NCBI GenBank assembly: GCA_965660945.1
Contig: CBFIBS010000015.1
Location: 8,410-72,409 of the forward strand
Direction of reading: 5' to 3'
DNA length: 64,000 nt
From: UBA7985 sp002711265
Lineage (GTDB): Bacteria > Pseudomonadota > Alphaproteobacteria > UBA7985
Below, in pieces: positions 11,630 through 20,837 of this stretch; positions within the stretch are counted from its first letter, which is position 1; every line of letters starts with the position of its first letter. A program made the position numbers and the translations under genes. The notes below the pieces were generated by a model that was given only the letters and a program-made list of their open reading frames with translations, was not told where the DNA came from and ran no database searches.

Positions 11630-11723
11630 GTTTTTCAGCTTTGAAAACGGGGTCAGGATTCACCGAAAGGCACCACGAAGCACCTTTGGATTCAACCGCC
11701 TATAGATGGAAGGAGCACTGCAC

Positions 11724-12389
11724 CTAGCGGGCCGGGTCGGCATCCGCTTTCTGTCGGTCGACCCAATCGTCGATAACACTGTGCAGGGTAGACTTCAGCT
11801 GATCCCAGTCGATCGCCGTCGGGCCGGGCTTGGCCGAGGCCCCCGCCGCGCGGGGCGGGACAGGGTTTTCACTGACGTTGCGACGCACCGAGCGGACCGT
11901 GTGCCGGTTGGACTTTCGCAACTGAATTTCGAGTTCGCGCCCGGGCGGCTGCTCGGCAGTGCCTCGGTCGCCCCAGCGGTGTTCGGGTGAAACCGGGCGG
12001 ATCTCCGCCGCAGCCGATGCCGACATATTGACCGCGATGCTGGCGGGAACATCGGCATGGAGTGTGGCGGGCTTTGGTGCAGCTTCGGGGGTAACGGCCG
12101 GAACCGCTGCAGACCCCGTTGCCGACCCCGTTGCCAACGCGGGGGCCGCCTCTTCACGGGCCTTCAGCACCACCGGAACCGGCGGCAGTTTAGGACGGCG
12201 TGAGGGGGTGGCCAGTGGCATGGCGGTCGGCGGGGATGGCAAGGGCTGGAATCGCTTTGGGTGCCGGATCTGGGGCCGGGACGACCCAGCAGACGCCGTC
12301 CGCGCAGGCTCGGGGTCAGCGAAGGACTTCTTCACCGACATCAGCACCTGTTCGATGCTTGGTCCCCTGTCCTGATGACCTGTATCCAC
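11724..12389 (-). CDS. Divergent PopZ-like (DUF2497) polar organizing protein
   Basis: 221-residue protein in the tolC-popZ-valS position. The N-terminus GPSIEQVLMSVKKSF at about 8-22 resembles the N-terminal helix of PopZ homologues (EPSMEEILASIRRII type). It is followed by a long Pro/Ala-rich disordered linker with short repeats (ATGSATGSA). The C-terminus DWDQLKSTLHSVIDDWVD resembles only the first helix of the PopZ assembly domain and then stops; the later helices are absent. I chose the GTG at 12389 because it keeps the N-terminal helix and does not run into tolC; its ribosome site is weak. PopZ normally forms the polar chromosome-anchoring scaffold. Identification rests on position plus two short motifs. 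Confidence 0.6.
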   Translation of the reverse strand: MDTGHQDRGPSIEQVLMSVKKSFADPEPARTASAGSSRPQIRHPKRFQPLPSPPTAMPLATPSRRPKLPPVPVVLKAREEAAPALATGSATGSAAVPAVTPEAAPKPATLHADVPASIAVNMSASAAAEIRPVSPEHRWGDRGTAEQPPGRELEIQLRKSNRHTVRSVRRNVSENPVPPRAAGASAKPGPTAIDWDQLKSTLHSVIDDWVDRQKADADPAR

Positions 12390-12465
12390 AAAAAATACCC
12401 GTTGCAACGCCACTATTGCGAAGGGGCGCACACTATCCAACGGTCTGAAATCAGGGAAGAGTTTC

Positions 12466-13845
12466 TTAGCGGTCGTACAGCAGAGTCGCGAGATTATTGA
12501 TTTTTCGGTTCTCGAACTCGCGCTCCGGCACATAATACCGCACAGGAAGCCGCAAATCACGGGCTGAAAGCAGTCCCATCGCTGCCACCAGATTATATGC
12601 GCCCTGCACAACATCGACTCGGGCGTTGGATGCCGCAACCTGCGCAGCGGTAAGCGACTGCTGCGCCGAGATCACATCGGTACTAGTTTTGGTGCCCGCA
12701 TCGCTCTCTGCCACTGCGCCGCGCAGCGACAGCTCGGACGCGGTGATCTGCGAGGACCGGGCCTGCCCCACCGCCTGTGCCGTCTGGAATTGTTGCCATG
12801 CGGCGATCACCTGCTGCTCGACAGAGGCCTGAGCGGCCGAAAGCTGCTCACGCAAGCGCCGGATGGCGATATCATCCTGACGAAGCTTGGAGTTAGAAAC
12901 CTGCCGGTTACCATAGAGCGGCAGAGACAGCCCGAAGCTGGTCGAGAAATTGGTCGTACCGCCGCCGTTGAGGATGTCGGCAGAACGCTGCGCATTAAGG
13001 CCGATCTGGTAGCTAGGCTGGAGTTCGGCCGCCGTCACCTTTCGCTTGGCCTCAGCCTCCTGCAACTGCACCATGGCAAGCTCGACTGCCGGATTGTTCT
13101 TCATTGCCAATGCGCGTGCTTCGGCAAGGCTGGACGGCATATTGCCTGGCAAAGGTGGCAAGCTTACCCCGCTGGGCTCCGCACCGAAAACCTGCCGATA
13201 TACGGCGTTGGCGATGATCAGGTCGCCTGATGCCTGCTGGATCCCGGCGCGGGCCTCAGCGAGCGAGGCTGCGACTTCAGCGATTTGCGTGGTCGTCCCA
13301 ATCCCGGCGTCATAGCGTGCCTGTGCAGCCTGCAGCTGATTTTCGAGCAGGGTCACGTTCCCGGACTGCAGGGACGTGCCCGACTGGGCCCGAATAACGG
13401 AGAGGTAGGTCTGGATTGCTGAGAGCAGGATCTGTTGCTCGCTCTGATCGTAGACGACCCAGCCCGCTTCGATCGACTTGCGGGTCTGAACGACCCCCCC
13501 GGAGATGACCGGAGAGATCGTCTGGCTCAGCGATACCCCGCCCTGCAGGTTGCCAGACGAAGAGAAGTCGCCAGCGTCTTCAAGAATCTCGTTGTAGGAT
13601 CGAGCGTAGGTCGTCTGCCAGCTCGATGAGACCTGCGGCAGAGCATTAGCTGCGACCTGATTGAAGATCTCGTTGCTGCTCTCTGCGGCATAGCGGGCCG
13701 CCATCAGATCGTGACTGTTATTATACAGTTTAACGAGGGCCTGATTGAGCGAATCAGCATGCACCACTGGGGTGGCACAGGCCGAAAACACGACTGTCAG
13801 ACCTGCCACAGCAAGCCGACGCATGACTGGCGCCAGTTGCACCAT
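12466..13845 (-). CDS. tolC: TolC-family outer membrane efflux protein
   Basis: 459-residue outer-membrane channel protein of the TolC family, the exit duct for type I secretion and RND efflux. An N-terminal signal peptide ends near the VVHA-DSL junction. The mature protein is made of two long alpha-helical repeats with the typical ARYDAGIGTTTQIAEV and ESDAGTKTSTDVISAQ segments at the helix-turn-helix and barrel entrance of each half. The ATG has GGGGAT upstream. It lies between the Pcm-like gene and the popZ-like gene, on the same strand as both. Confidence 0.93.
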   Translation of the reverse strand: MVQLAPVMRRLAVAGLTVVFSACATPVVHADSLNQALVKLYNNSHDLMAARYAAESSNEIFNQVAANALPQVSSSWQTTYARSYNEILEDAGDFSSSGNLQGGVSLSQTISPVISGGVVQTRKSIEAGWVVYDQSEQQILLSAIQTYLSVIRAQSGTSLQSGNVTLLENQLQAAQARYDAGIGTTTQIAEVAASLAEARAGIQQASGDLIIANAVYRQVFGAEPSGVSLPPLPGNMPSSLAEARALAMKNNPAVELAMVQLQEAEAKRKVTAAELQPSYQIGLNAQRSADILNGGGTTNFSTSFGLSLPLYGNRQVSNSKLRQDDIAIRRLREQLSAAQASVEQQVIAAWQQFQTAQAVGQARSSQITASELSLRGAVAESDAGTKTSTDVISAQQSLTAAQVAASNARVDVVQGAYNLVAAMGLLSARDLRLPVRYYVPEREFENRKINNLATLLYDR

Positions 13846-13975
13846 GTGTTAGATCCCCAATATCGCTTCTCATTATTATGCGACCAATATAGCGGGCCAC
13901 TGGGGACTTGAGAAGAACGCTGGCCAAAAAAAGCACATTAATCGACGGGAAAATGCCGAAAGTGAGCCATCAGCC

Positions 13976-14659
13976 CTAAAAGCTGAATGATCTAGGAGGA
14001 TCGAACTCGGGCAAGGCTGGAATTGAGGCGTCAAAAATCGACTGCTGGCCTAGGTGATCGCCAACGCGGGTCCAGATCACGGTATTGCCGAAGCCTTCAC
14101 CAGAGCCTGCCACCACAGCAATTGCACGACCACCCTGCTCAAGAAAATCCACGAGGTTGGCCGGCGTCTGCGCGATTGAACCGGCGAATAGGATGATATC
14201 AAAAGGTCCGTGCTCAGCAGCAGCCTGCAGAAGCGGGCCCTGCTCGATCACGACGTTGGTGATCCCCTGCTCTTCCAGTACCGCCGTCGCGGTCTCGGCG
14301 TGGCTGGACACGCTCTCTTCGGCAACCACCGTCCGGGCAAGCCGGGAGAGAACAGCGGCGGCGTAGCCGGTGCTGACGCCGACGACCAGGGCATGACTGC
14401 TGCCGTCCGGCTTCACAGCCTGCAGCATGCGAGCCAGCACGCGCGGTTCGATCACGCAGCGGCCGCCCTCCAGAGCGATATCGTCATCGACGTAGGCAAC
14501 GCTGCGCAGCGCCTCAGGCACGAAGTCTTCGCGCGCGACGGACTCGATCGCCTCGATCACCGCTTCACTGGTGACGTTGTTGGTGCGGATCTGCGAGTCC
14601 ACCATCGACGCGCGGCGGGCGTCGTAACCGTTGTCCGAGGCTTTGCTGATCGAAGACAT
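13976..14659 (-). CDS. Protein-L-isoaspartate O-methyltransferase family protein
   Basis: 227-residue SAM-dependent methyltransferase of the Pcm family. Seen: YDARRASMVDSQIRTNNVTS at the N-terminus, the FVPEALRSVAY segment, and the SAM-binding region VVGVSTGYAAAVLSRL. The consensus glycine-rich motif G-x-G-x-G is altered to VGVSTGYAA, as is usual in this alphaproteobacterial branch beside tolC, so true isoaspartyl repair activity is uncertain. I started at the ATG at 14659, which has AGGA upstream and fits family length; a longer reading upstream has no support. Confidence 0.85.
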   Translation of the reverse strand: MSSISKASDNGYDARRASMVDSQIRTNNVTSEAVIEAIESVAREDFVPEALRSVAYVDDDIALEGGRCVIEPRVLARMLQAVKPDGSSHALVVGVSTGYAAAVLSRLARTVVAEESVSSHAETATAVLEEQGITNVVIEQGPLLQAAAEHGPFDIILFAGSIAQTPANLVDFLEQGGRAIAVVAGSGEGFGNTVIWTRVGDHLGQQSIFDASIPALPEFDPPRSFSF

Positions 14660-14800
14660 CCGAATTCCTGTCTCAGTGCTATTGTCTGCCCCGCCTTCTA
14701 GACCGACTTGGCCCGACACAGAAGCGCGAAAAACGCCCACCGCTTCTCAAATTTTGGCTGACCTCGGGGCAGAAGCAGGGGCCCGGCGACCGGCCAGCGC

Positions 14801-15226
14801 TCAGAGCGCGCCACGCGCCTCGTCCATGATCGCTGAAACCATGGATGCAAGACCGTTCTTGCGGGTCGGGCTGAGGTGCTCATCCAGCCCGATTTCCGCG
14901 ATGAAACGCGGCGGGTGATCGAGAATATCCTGCGCGGGCTGGTCGTCATAGACCCGCAGCATCAGGGCCACGAGTCCGCGCACGATGGCGGCATCAGAGG
15001 TGCCGCGCAGTTGCACACGGCCCTCATCGCTGCGCCCGCGCAACAGCCAGACCTGGCTCTGGCAGCCCTTGAGCAGATTGCCGTCCACCATCTCCTCAGC
15101 GGACAGGGCCGGCAAGGCGTCCCCCATCTGGATGATATAGCGATATCGGTCCATCCAGTCGTCGAAGAGGGCGAAGTCGTCGATCAGTTCTTCCTGAAGC
15201 TCACTGATGGCGGGACGGTCAGTCAT
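14801..15226 (-). CDS. sufE: SufE-family cysteine desulfuration protein
   Basis: 141-residue sulfur-acceptor protein that takes persulfide sulfur from a cysteine desulfurase for Fe-S cluster assembly. The active Cys55 sits in LLKGCQSQVW, the family signature, and the length is normal. No other suf genes are in the window. It is divergent from the nucleoside transport operon. Confidence 0.95.
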   Translation of the reverse strand: MTDRPAISELQEELIDDFALFDDWMDRYRYIIQMGDALPALSAEEMVDGNLLKGCQSQVWLLRGRSDEGRVQLRGTSDAAIVRGLVALMLRVYDDQPAQDILDHPPRFIAEIGLDEHLSPTRKNGLASMVSAIMDEARGAL

Positions 15227-15316
15227 GGAGTTTCAACCTCAAGGCTTCCAACGGGGATAACTTTTCAGATATTCTGCATCCGACTGCTGCAAAGGGCGCT
15301 GTTGAGCCTATGCAAT

Positions 15317-15336
15317 TGTGTCAATCGTGATACACA
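15317..15336. promoter_or_regulatory. Candidate operator upstream of the nucleoside operon
   Basis: TGTGT (15317-15321) and ACACA (15332-15336) form a 20-bp dyad with a 10-bp centre, 73 bp before the GTG of the binding-protein gene. The size and spacing suit a dimeric repressor such as a GntR- or LacI-type regulator. No regulator gene is adjacent. Confidence 0.4.
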
Positions 15337-15408
15337 TATCAGGTCGGCTGGTCACTCATGGCGCGGCCGAGCAGAAATAATTGTCTCAAACTCTCGAGGG
15401 ATAAAACC

Positions 15409-16407
15409 GTGAAACGTATTCTAGCGTTTGCCGTAGCAGCACTCTCTGTTGCAGGCACCGCAGCAGCGCAATTCCAGCCTGCTGTAATCTTCGACATGGG
15501 CGGTAAGTTCGACAAGTCCTTTAACGAAAGCGCCTACAACGGCGCCGAGCGTTTCAAGGCTGAAACCGGTATTGAATACCTGGAATTCGAAGTGACCGAC
15601 CCGTCCCAGCGTGAAGGCGCTCTGCGTCAGATGGCTGAGCTGGGTGCAAACCCGATCGTGGTCATGGGCTTTGCTCAGGCCGACGCAATGGCTGTGGTTT
15701 CTGCTGAATTCCCAGACACCAACTTCGGCATCGTGGACGTAGGCTGGCTCGGCGGCGACAACATCCGCCAGTACGTCTACAAGGAGCATGAAGGTTCCTT
15801 CCTCGTTGGCGCGCTTGCTGCCATGGCGTCTGAGTCCGGCGTGGTATCCTTCGTTGGCGGCATGGAAATTCCGCTGATTGCCCGCTTCGCTTGCGGCTAC
15901 AAGCAGGGCGTACAAGCTGTGAACCCTGACATCGAGGTTATCGTTCAGTACACCGGCACGACCCCTGCTGCGTGGAACGACCCGACCAAGGGCGCGGAAA
16001 TCACCCGTAGCCAGTTCGACCGCGGGGCGGACGTTGTCTTTGCTGCTGCTGGCGGCACGGGCGTAGGCGTCTACCAGGCGGCTGCTGATGCCGGCAAACT
16101 GGCCATCGGCGTCGACTCCAACCAGAACTACCTGCACCCGGGCACGATGCTGTCCTCCATGGTGAAGCGCGTTGACAACGCTGTTTACGACACCTTCATG
16201 GCGTCGATGAACGACGAGTTCGTCGGTGGCGTATTCAGCCTTGGTCTGGCTGAAGAAGGCGTTGGCGCAGCGATGGACGAGTACAACGCTGAGCTGGTTT
16301 CCGCAGACATGATGGCGTCGGTTGCTGACTTCGAAGCAGCGATCATCGGCGGCAGCATCGCCGTTGGCGACCAGATGATGGACGAAGGTGCTTGCCCGAA
16401 CCTCTAA
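15409..16407 (+). CDS. BMP-family ABC transporter substrate-binding protein (nucleoside type)
   Basis: 332-residue periplasmic binding protein of the BmpA/Med family, which binds nucleosides. The GTG start at 15409 with GAGGG upstream gives a clean signal peptide, KRILAFAVAALSVAGTAAAQ. The mature protein has the family's VIFDMGGKFDKSFNESAYNG opening, the VGALAAMAS segment, and GVDSNQNYLHPG near the hinge. It is the first gene of an operon with the ATPase, two permeases, cdd, deoA and deoB, which supports nucleoside as the ligand. A strong hairpin follows the stop and probably raises its level over the membrane parts. Confidence 0.93.
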   Translation: MKRILAFAVAALSVAGTAAAQFQPAVIFDMGGKFDKSFNESAYNGAERFKAETGIEYLEFEVTDPSQREGALRQMAELGANPIVVMGFAQADAMAVVSAEFPDTNFGIVDVGWLGGDNIRQYVYKEHEGSFLVGALAAMASESGVVSFVGGMEIPLIARFACGYKQGVQAVNPDIEVIVQYTGTTPAAWNDPTKGAEITRSQFDRGADVVFAAAGGTGVGVYQAAADAGKLAIGVDSNQNYLHPGTMLSSMVKRVDNAVYDTFMASMNDEFVGGVFSLGLAEEGVGAAMDEYNAELVSADMMASVADFEAAIIGGSIAVGDQMMDEGACPNL

Positions 16408-16458
16408 GGTCCGGATCACCACGTCACTGAAACCTCCTTCTGCCTGAGGGAGTTCGTA

Positions 16459-16487
16459 CCGCCGCTCCGGTCCTTCCGGGGCGGCGG
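16459..16487 (+). terminator. Intercistronic hairpin after the binding-protein gene
   Basis: 12-bp stem CCGCCGCTCCGG (16459-16470) / CCGGGGCGGCGG (16476-16487) with one G-T pair and a TCCTT loop. The weak tail CTTAATTC suggests partial termination or 3'-end protection, common after ABC binding-protein genes. Confidence 0.6.
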
Positions 16488-16607
16488 CTTAATTCAAGGG
16501 TAGGCCGCCAGCGCGCGGAGCCTCTCCCCCGTACCTGAATTTACAGCCAGCCCGCGAGGCAGGGTCATCGCTTCGCTGCCTGGCTTTGAGTTGGAGCGTT
16601 TGAGCCC

Positions 16608-18143
16608 ATGCGTGAAATCGCGATCGAGCTGTCCGGGATTTCCAAATCCTTCGGGCCGGTTCAGGCCAATAAAGAAATCAATCTTTCAGTTGAGAGCGGC
16701 ACCATCCACGGCATCGTGGGTGAGAACGGCGCGGGCAAATCCACGCTGATGTCGATCCTCTACGGCTTCTACATGCCCGATGAGGGTTCCATGCGGGTCT
16801 TCGGCGAGCCACTCGACTTCAACTCCTCGGAAAAGGCGATCGAAGCTGGCATCGGCATGGTCCACCAGCACTTCATGCTCGGCGAACCCTTTACCGTTCT
16901 GGAAAACATCATTCTCGGCGCAGAGGGCGGCTTCATGCTCTCCGGCGCCATGCGCAACGCCCGCGAAACCCTGCTCGACCTCTCAGAGCGCTACGGCCTC
17001 ACCGTCAACCCGGACGCCGTCATCAGCTCCCTGCCAGTCGGCGTGCAGCAGCGCGTGGAAATCCTCAAGGCGCTCTACCGCGGCGCGAAGGTGCTGATCC
17101 TCGACGAACCCACCGGGGTGCTGACCCCACAGGAAGCCGACGCGCTGTTCGATATCCTGCGCTCGCTCAAGGAACAGGGCACCACCATTCTGCTGATCAC
17201 CCACAAGCTGCACGAGATCATGGACGTTACCGACCGGGTTTCCGTGATCCGCCGTGGCGAGATGGTCGGCCACCGCGAGACCGCCCAGACCTCGCCGGAG
17301 GAACTGGCCGAAATGATGGTGGGCCGCAAAGTCCTGCTCGAGGTCGATAAGACCCCGGCGCAGCCGCGTGGAACCGCGCTGTCCGTCTCCGGCCTTAACC
17401 TCGTTGACGACCGCGGCGTACAGCGGCTGACAAATGTCTCGTTCGAGGTCAAAGCCGGTGAAATCTTCGGCGTGGCCGGGGTTTCAGGCAACGGTCAGGC
17501 GCAGCTGCTCGAGGTTCTCAGCGGCATGGAGGCGCCCACCAGCGGCACCATCACCATCGGCGGCGAGCCGCTGGGCCGCACGCCGAACGAAGTCCGCCTG
17601 CAGTCCATGGGGCACGTCCCTGAAGACCGCCAGCACATGGGGCTGGTGACCGCCTTCCCGGCGTGGGAATCCGGCATTCTCGGCTTTCAGGCTTCCGCAC
17701 TGTACTGCGATCGCGGCGCGATGAAGACCGGATTGATCAAGGAGGAGATGGGCCGATTGATGGAGAAGTTCGACGTCCGCCCGCCCAACCCCTTGCTCGG
17801 CACGGCTAAGTTCAGCGGCGGCAATCAGCAAAAGATCGTCCTCGCCCGCGAGATCGATAAGGCGCCCGACGTGCTGCTGGTCGGCCAGCCTACGCGCGGG
17901 GTCGATATCGGCGCGATCGAGTTCATCCACCGCCAGATCATCGCCATGCGCGATGCCGGCACCGCGATCCTGCTGGTCAGCGTCGAACTCGAAGAAGTGC
18001 TGAGCCTTTCCGATCGCGTGGTGGCCATGTTCGACGGCTACTGCTCCGACGCCCACGTTACCGCCGATATGGACGAGCGTAGCCTCGGCCTGCTGATGGC
18101 CGGTGAATTCGACCGCACCCAGACCGGAGGCATGGCCGCATGA
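16608..18143 (+). CDS. Nucleoside ABC transporter ATP-binding protein, twin NBD
   Basis: 511-residue fused ATPase with two nucleotide-binding domains, as in sugar and BMP-type nucleoside importers. NBD1 has Walker A GENGAGKS at 38-45, Walker B VLILDEPTG, and a changed signature LPVGVQQRVEI. NBD2 has a degenerate Walker A (GVSGNGQAQ, lysine missing) but a normal signature FSGGNQQKIVLAREI. This asymmetry is normal in the family, where only one site hydrolyses efficiently. Its last 4 bp overlap the first permease gene. Confidence 0.95.
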   Translation: MREIAIELSGISKSFGPVQANKEINLSVESGTIHGIVGENGAGKSTLMSILYGFYMPDEGSMRVFGEPLDFNSSEKAIEAGIGMVHQHFMLGEPFTVLENIILGAEGGFMLSGAMRNARETLLDLSERYGLTVNPDAVISSLPVGVQQRVEILKALYRGAKVLILDEPTGVLTPQEADALFDILRSLKEQGTTILLITHKLHEIMDVTDRVSVIRRGEMVGHRETAQTSPEELAEMMVGRKVLLEVDKTPAQPRGTALSVSGLNLVDDRGVQRLTNVSFEVKAGEIFGVAGVSGNGQAQLLEVLSGMEAPTSGTITIGGEPLGRTPNEVRLQSMGHVPEDRQHMGLVTAFPAWESGILGFQASALYCDRGAMKTGLIKEEMGRLMEKFDVRPPNPLLGTAKFSGGNQQKIVLAREIDKAPDVLLVGQPTRGVDIGAIEFIHRQIIAMRDAGTAILLVSVELEEVLSLSDRVVAMFDGYCSDAHVTADMDERSLGLLMAGEFDRTQTGGMAA

Positions 18144-19438
18144 GTAAGTCGCGCGAACTCCACCCCGTTATCAACTTCGGCCTTGTGCCGTTGCTGCAGC
18201 TGATCCTCGCCTTTCTGGTCGTCGGGCTGCTGATCGTCCTGATCGGGGAAAACCCGGTGCAGGCCGTGCAGCTCTACGTCACCGACGTGCTCATGAGCCA
18301 GGTCGGGATCGGGCAGTCGATCTTCTACGCCACCACCCTGATCTTTACCGGGATGGCGGTCGCGCTGGCCTTCCACGCCGGGCTGTTCAACATCGGCGGT
18401 GAGGGACAGGGCATGTTCGGGGGCATCGGGTTGACCTTTGTCGCCCTGATCTTCATGGGGCACTTTACCGGCGGGGTCGGCTTCGACCTGCCCGGGTTCA
18501 TCATCGTCCCGCTGCTGTTCATCGCAGCGGCGATCGGTGGGGCGGCGTGGGCGGCGATCCCCGGTTATCTGCAGGCCTACCGCGGCTCGCACCTCGTGAT
18601 CACCACCATTATGTTCAACGCCATTGCGTTCTCGATCATCCTGTTCCTGCTCACCGGCTGGTTCCAGAACCCTGACAACCCCGGCGACCCGAAGTCGCCG
18701 CTGCTGCCAGAGCAGTGGTGGCTGTGGAAGGTCGGCGACTACTACCAGTACCGTTTGGTCGACCTCGAAGCCAAGTACAAGGCGTTCAAGGATTCGGGGC
18801 TTTCCGTGCCGGAAATCCGCGATCAGAACCCTGCGTTCTGGGAAGCCCGCGCCCAGGCGCGCAGCATGAAAAATAGCGCGGCGAACGTCTCGTTCCTCTT
18901 CGCCTTGCTGGTGGCTGTCGGCTTCTGGTTCTTCGTCTGGCGGACCAAGTGGGGCTACGCCATCCGTTCCATCGGCTTCAACCAGACCGCCGCCCGCTAT
19001 GGCGGCGTCAACGTCCCGCGCACCATGTTCATGACCGTGTGTCTTTCGGGCGCGCTCGCGGGCCTCGCCTCGACCAACATCATTCTCGGCAATGGCTCGG
19101 ATTCCGAACACGTGCTGCGAGAGACCGGGCTGGTCGGCCTGGGCTTCGTCGGTATCGCAGTCGCGCTGATGGGGCGCAATCACCCCTTCGGCATCGTCAT
19201 CGCCGCGCTGCTGTTCGGTTCGCTGTTCCAGTGGGGCGAGGTGATCCAGCTCAAGGGCCAGTTCCTGCGACCCAAGCTCAACATCGATAAGGAAATCGTG
19301 GTCGCGCTGCAGGGGCTGGTAGTGCTGTTCACCGGCGCGCTGTCGCTCATGGTCGTCTGGGCCGTGCGCTGGGTGGCTGAAAATCTGCTCGGCGGGGTCG
19401 GCCTCGCCAAGGAGATCGAGACGGGGGAGCGCGCGTGA
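18140..19438 (+). CDS. Nucleoside ABC transporter permease 1
   Basis: 432-residue membrane protein of the BPD_transp_2 (LivH/RbsC-like) family, the larger of the two permeases in BMP-type systems. Multiple hydrophobic segments are evident. A hydrophilic insert of roughly 60 residues, containing YQYRLVDLEAKYKAFKDSG, separates the transmembrane groups before the conserved WGYAIRSIGFNQTAARYGG coupling segment. This long insert is typical of the first permease of this transporter class. ATGA-type overlaps join it to its neighbours on both sides. Confidence 0.93.
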   Translation: MSKSRELHPVINFGLVPLLQLILAFLVVGLLIVLIGENPVQAVQLYVTDVLMSQVGIGQSIFYATTLIFTGMAVALAFHAGLFNIGGEGQGMFGGIGLTFVALIFMGHFTGGVGFDLPGFIIVPLLFIAAAIGGAAWAAIPGYLQAYRGSHLVITTIMFNAIAFSIILFLLTGWFQNPDNPGDPKSPLLPEQWWLWKVGDYYQYRLVDLEAKYKAFKDSGLSVPEIRDQNPAFWEARAQARSMKNSAANVSFLFALLVAVGFWFFVWRTKWGYAIRSIGFNQTAARYGGVNVPRTMFMTVCLSGALAGLASTNIILGNGSDSEHVLRETGLVGLGFVGIAVALMGRNHPFGIVIAALLFGSLFQWGEVIQLKGQFLRPKLNIDKEIVVALQGLVVLFTGALSLMVVWAVRWVAENLLGGVGLAKEIETGERA

Positions 19439-20430
19439 TGGAAATCTTCGAGCTGGTCTTTTCGCTCGCGCAGTCGACGCTGCGCTTCACGCCCATCCTG
19501 ATTTTTGCGGCCATGGCGGGGGTGTTCTCCGAGCGCGCCGGGATCATCGACATTGGTCTCGAAGGCAAGCTGTTGATCGGTGCCTTCGTCAGCGCGACCG
19601 TCGCGCACTATGCCGGGTTCGGCCTTGTCGGGCTGTTTGCCGCCATGGCGGTGTGCATGGTCTTCGGCTGGCTGCACGGTCTGGCCACCATCACCTTCCG
19701 AGGTGATCACGTGATTTCCGGGCTTGCGATCAACTTCCTCGCCGTGGGTCTGACCAAAACCATCGGCCATTCGCTGTTTGCCAAGGGCGGCGATACGCCC
19801 AACCTCGCCGGGCCGGACTCGACGGGCTGGGAGCGGTTGCAGAGCCTGATCCCCAAGCAGGTCCTGATCGACGCCTTCCCGGGGCTGGAGAGCAACAAGG
19901 CGCTGCTCAATGTCCTGTCGCTGCACGGTTGGCTGATCGCGCTGGCCTTTATCGCCGTCGTGCTAACCTGGTTTGTGCTCAATCAGACCCGCTTCGGTCT
20001 GCGCCTGCGATTTGTGGGTGAGGAACCGCAGGCGGTCGACACCGCCGGGGCCAGCGTGGTCGCCTACCGCTTTGCTGCCGTCACCATTGCCGGCGCGCTC
20101 TGTGGTATCGGCGGGGCCTATCTGTCGACCTCCAACATTGCCAGCTTTACCCCGAAAATGTCCGCCGACATGGGCTATCTGGCGCTGGCCGCCGTGGTCT
20201 TCGGCAAGTGGCGACCCTTTTACGCCATGCTCGGGTGTCTGCTGTTCGGGCTGCTGTTTGCGCTCAAGAACCGCCTCAACTCCGTCAACGAAGGATTCCT
20301 GGTTCAAATCCCCGGACAGCTGTTCGAGGCCCTGCCCTACGTGCTGGTGGTGGTGGTGCTGGCCGGCTTTGTCGGCTCGGCCCGGGCACCCAAGGCCATC
20401 GGGCGACCCTACGTCAAGGAACGCGAGTGA
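19438..20430 (+). CDS. Nucleoside ABC transporter permease 2
   Basis: About 331 residues, BPD_transp_2 family, the smaller partner permease. It has the characteristic FSERAGIIDIGLEGKLLIGA opening and the FGLRLRFVGEEPQAVDTAG ATPase-coupling segment. The start is ATG at 19438, overlapping the previous stop by one base; a GTG three bases upstream is also possible, and GGGGGAG serves either. It overlaps cdd by one base, showing tight translational coupling through the operon. Confidence 0.95.
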   Translation: MEIFELVFSLAQSTLRFTPILIFAAMAGVFSERAGIIDIGLEGKLLIGAFVSATVAHYAGFGLVGLFAAMAVCMVFGWLHGLATITFRGDHVISGLAINFLAVGLTKTIGHSLFAKGGDTPNLAGPDSTGWERLQSLIPKQVLIDAFPGLESNKALLNVLSLHGWLIALAFIAVVLTWFVLNQTRFGLRLRFVGEEPQAVDTAGASVVAYRFAAVTIAGALCGIGGAYLSTSNIASFTPKMSADMGYLALAAVVFGKWRPFYAMLGCLLFGLLFALKNRLNSVNEGFLVQIPGQLFEALPYVLVVVVLAGFVGSARAPKAIGRPYVKERE

Positions 20431-20834
20431 TGGCGCTGGATCTGTTCGAGGCTGCCAAGGCGGCGCAGGCACGGGCGCACGCGCCCTACTCCAACTTTCA
20501 GGTTGGCGCCGCCATCCGCGACGATACCGGCGCCATCCATGCGGGCTGCAACATCGAAAACGCCGCCTACCCCTCGGGCTGGTGCGCAGAGCCTTCGGCG
20601 ATCTCGCACATGATTGTCGCGGGCGGCAAGCACGTGCGCGAGCTGCTGGTGATCGGCAACTCGGACGTCCCCTGCATGCCCTGCGGTCTGTGCCGCCAGC
20701 GCCTGCTGGAATTCATCGAAGACACGCAGGCAGTGACGGTGCACCTCGCCCATCCTGAACGTGGCATCATCAAGACCCTGACCTTTGCGGACCTCTATCC
20801 GCACGTATTCGGGGCCAAAGAACTCAAGAGCTGA
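20430..20834 (+). CDS. cdd: Cytidine deaminase
   Basis: 134-residue zinc enzyme converting cytidine and deoxycytidine to (deoxy)uridine. The zinc site is complete: Cys52 and catalytic Glu54 in WCAEPSAI, Cys85 and Cys88 in PCGLCRQ. The substrate-binding FQVGAAIRD and CNIENAAYP segments are present. The ATG at 20430 overlaps the upstream stop (TGATG), and a longer upstream reading in the same frame only shadows the permease. It feeds DeoA, whose gene follows 3 bp later. Confidence 0.97.
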   Translation: MALDLFEAAKAAQARAHAPYSNFQVGAAIRDDTGAIHAGCNIENAAYPSGWCAEPSAISHMIVAGGKHVRELLVIGNSDVPCMPCGLCRQRLLEFIEDTQAVTVHLAHPERGIIKTLTFADLYPHVFGAKELKS

Positions 20835-20837
20835 CCC

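Noticed and set aside
11640..11723. Frameshifted remainder of the PopZ assembly domain after the stop
   Set aside because: The sequence between the stop and valS contains no PopZ-like helix in any frame.
12390..12638. Longer start for the PopZ-like gene
   Set aside because: The upstream extension runs into tolC and encodes Cys- and Trp-rich sequence unlike the family.
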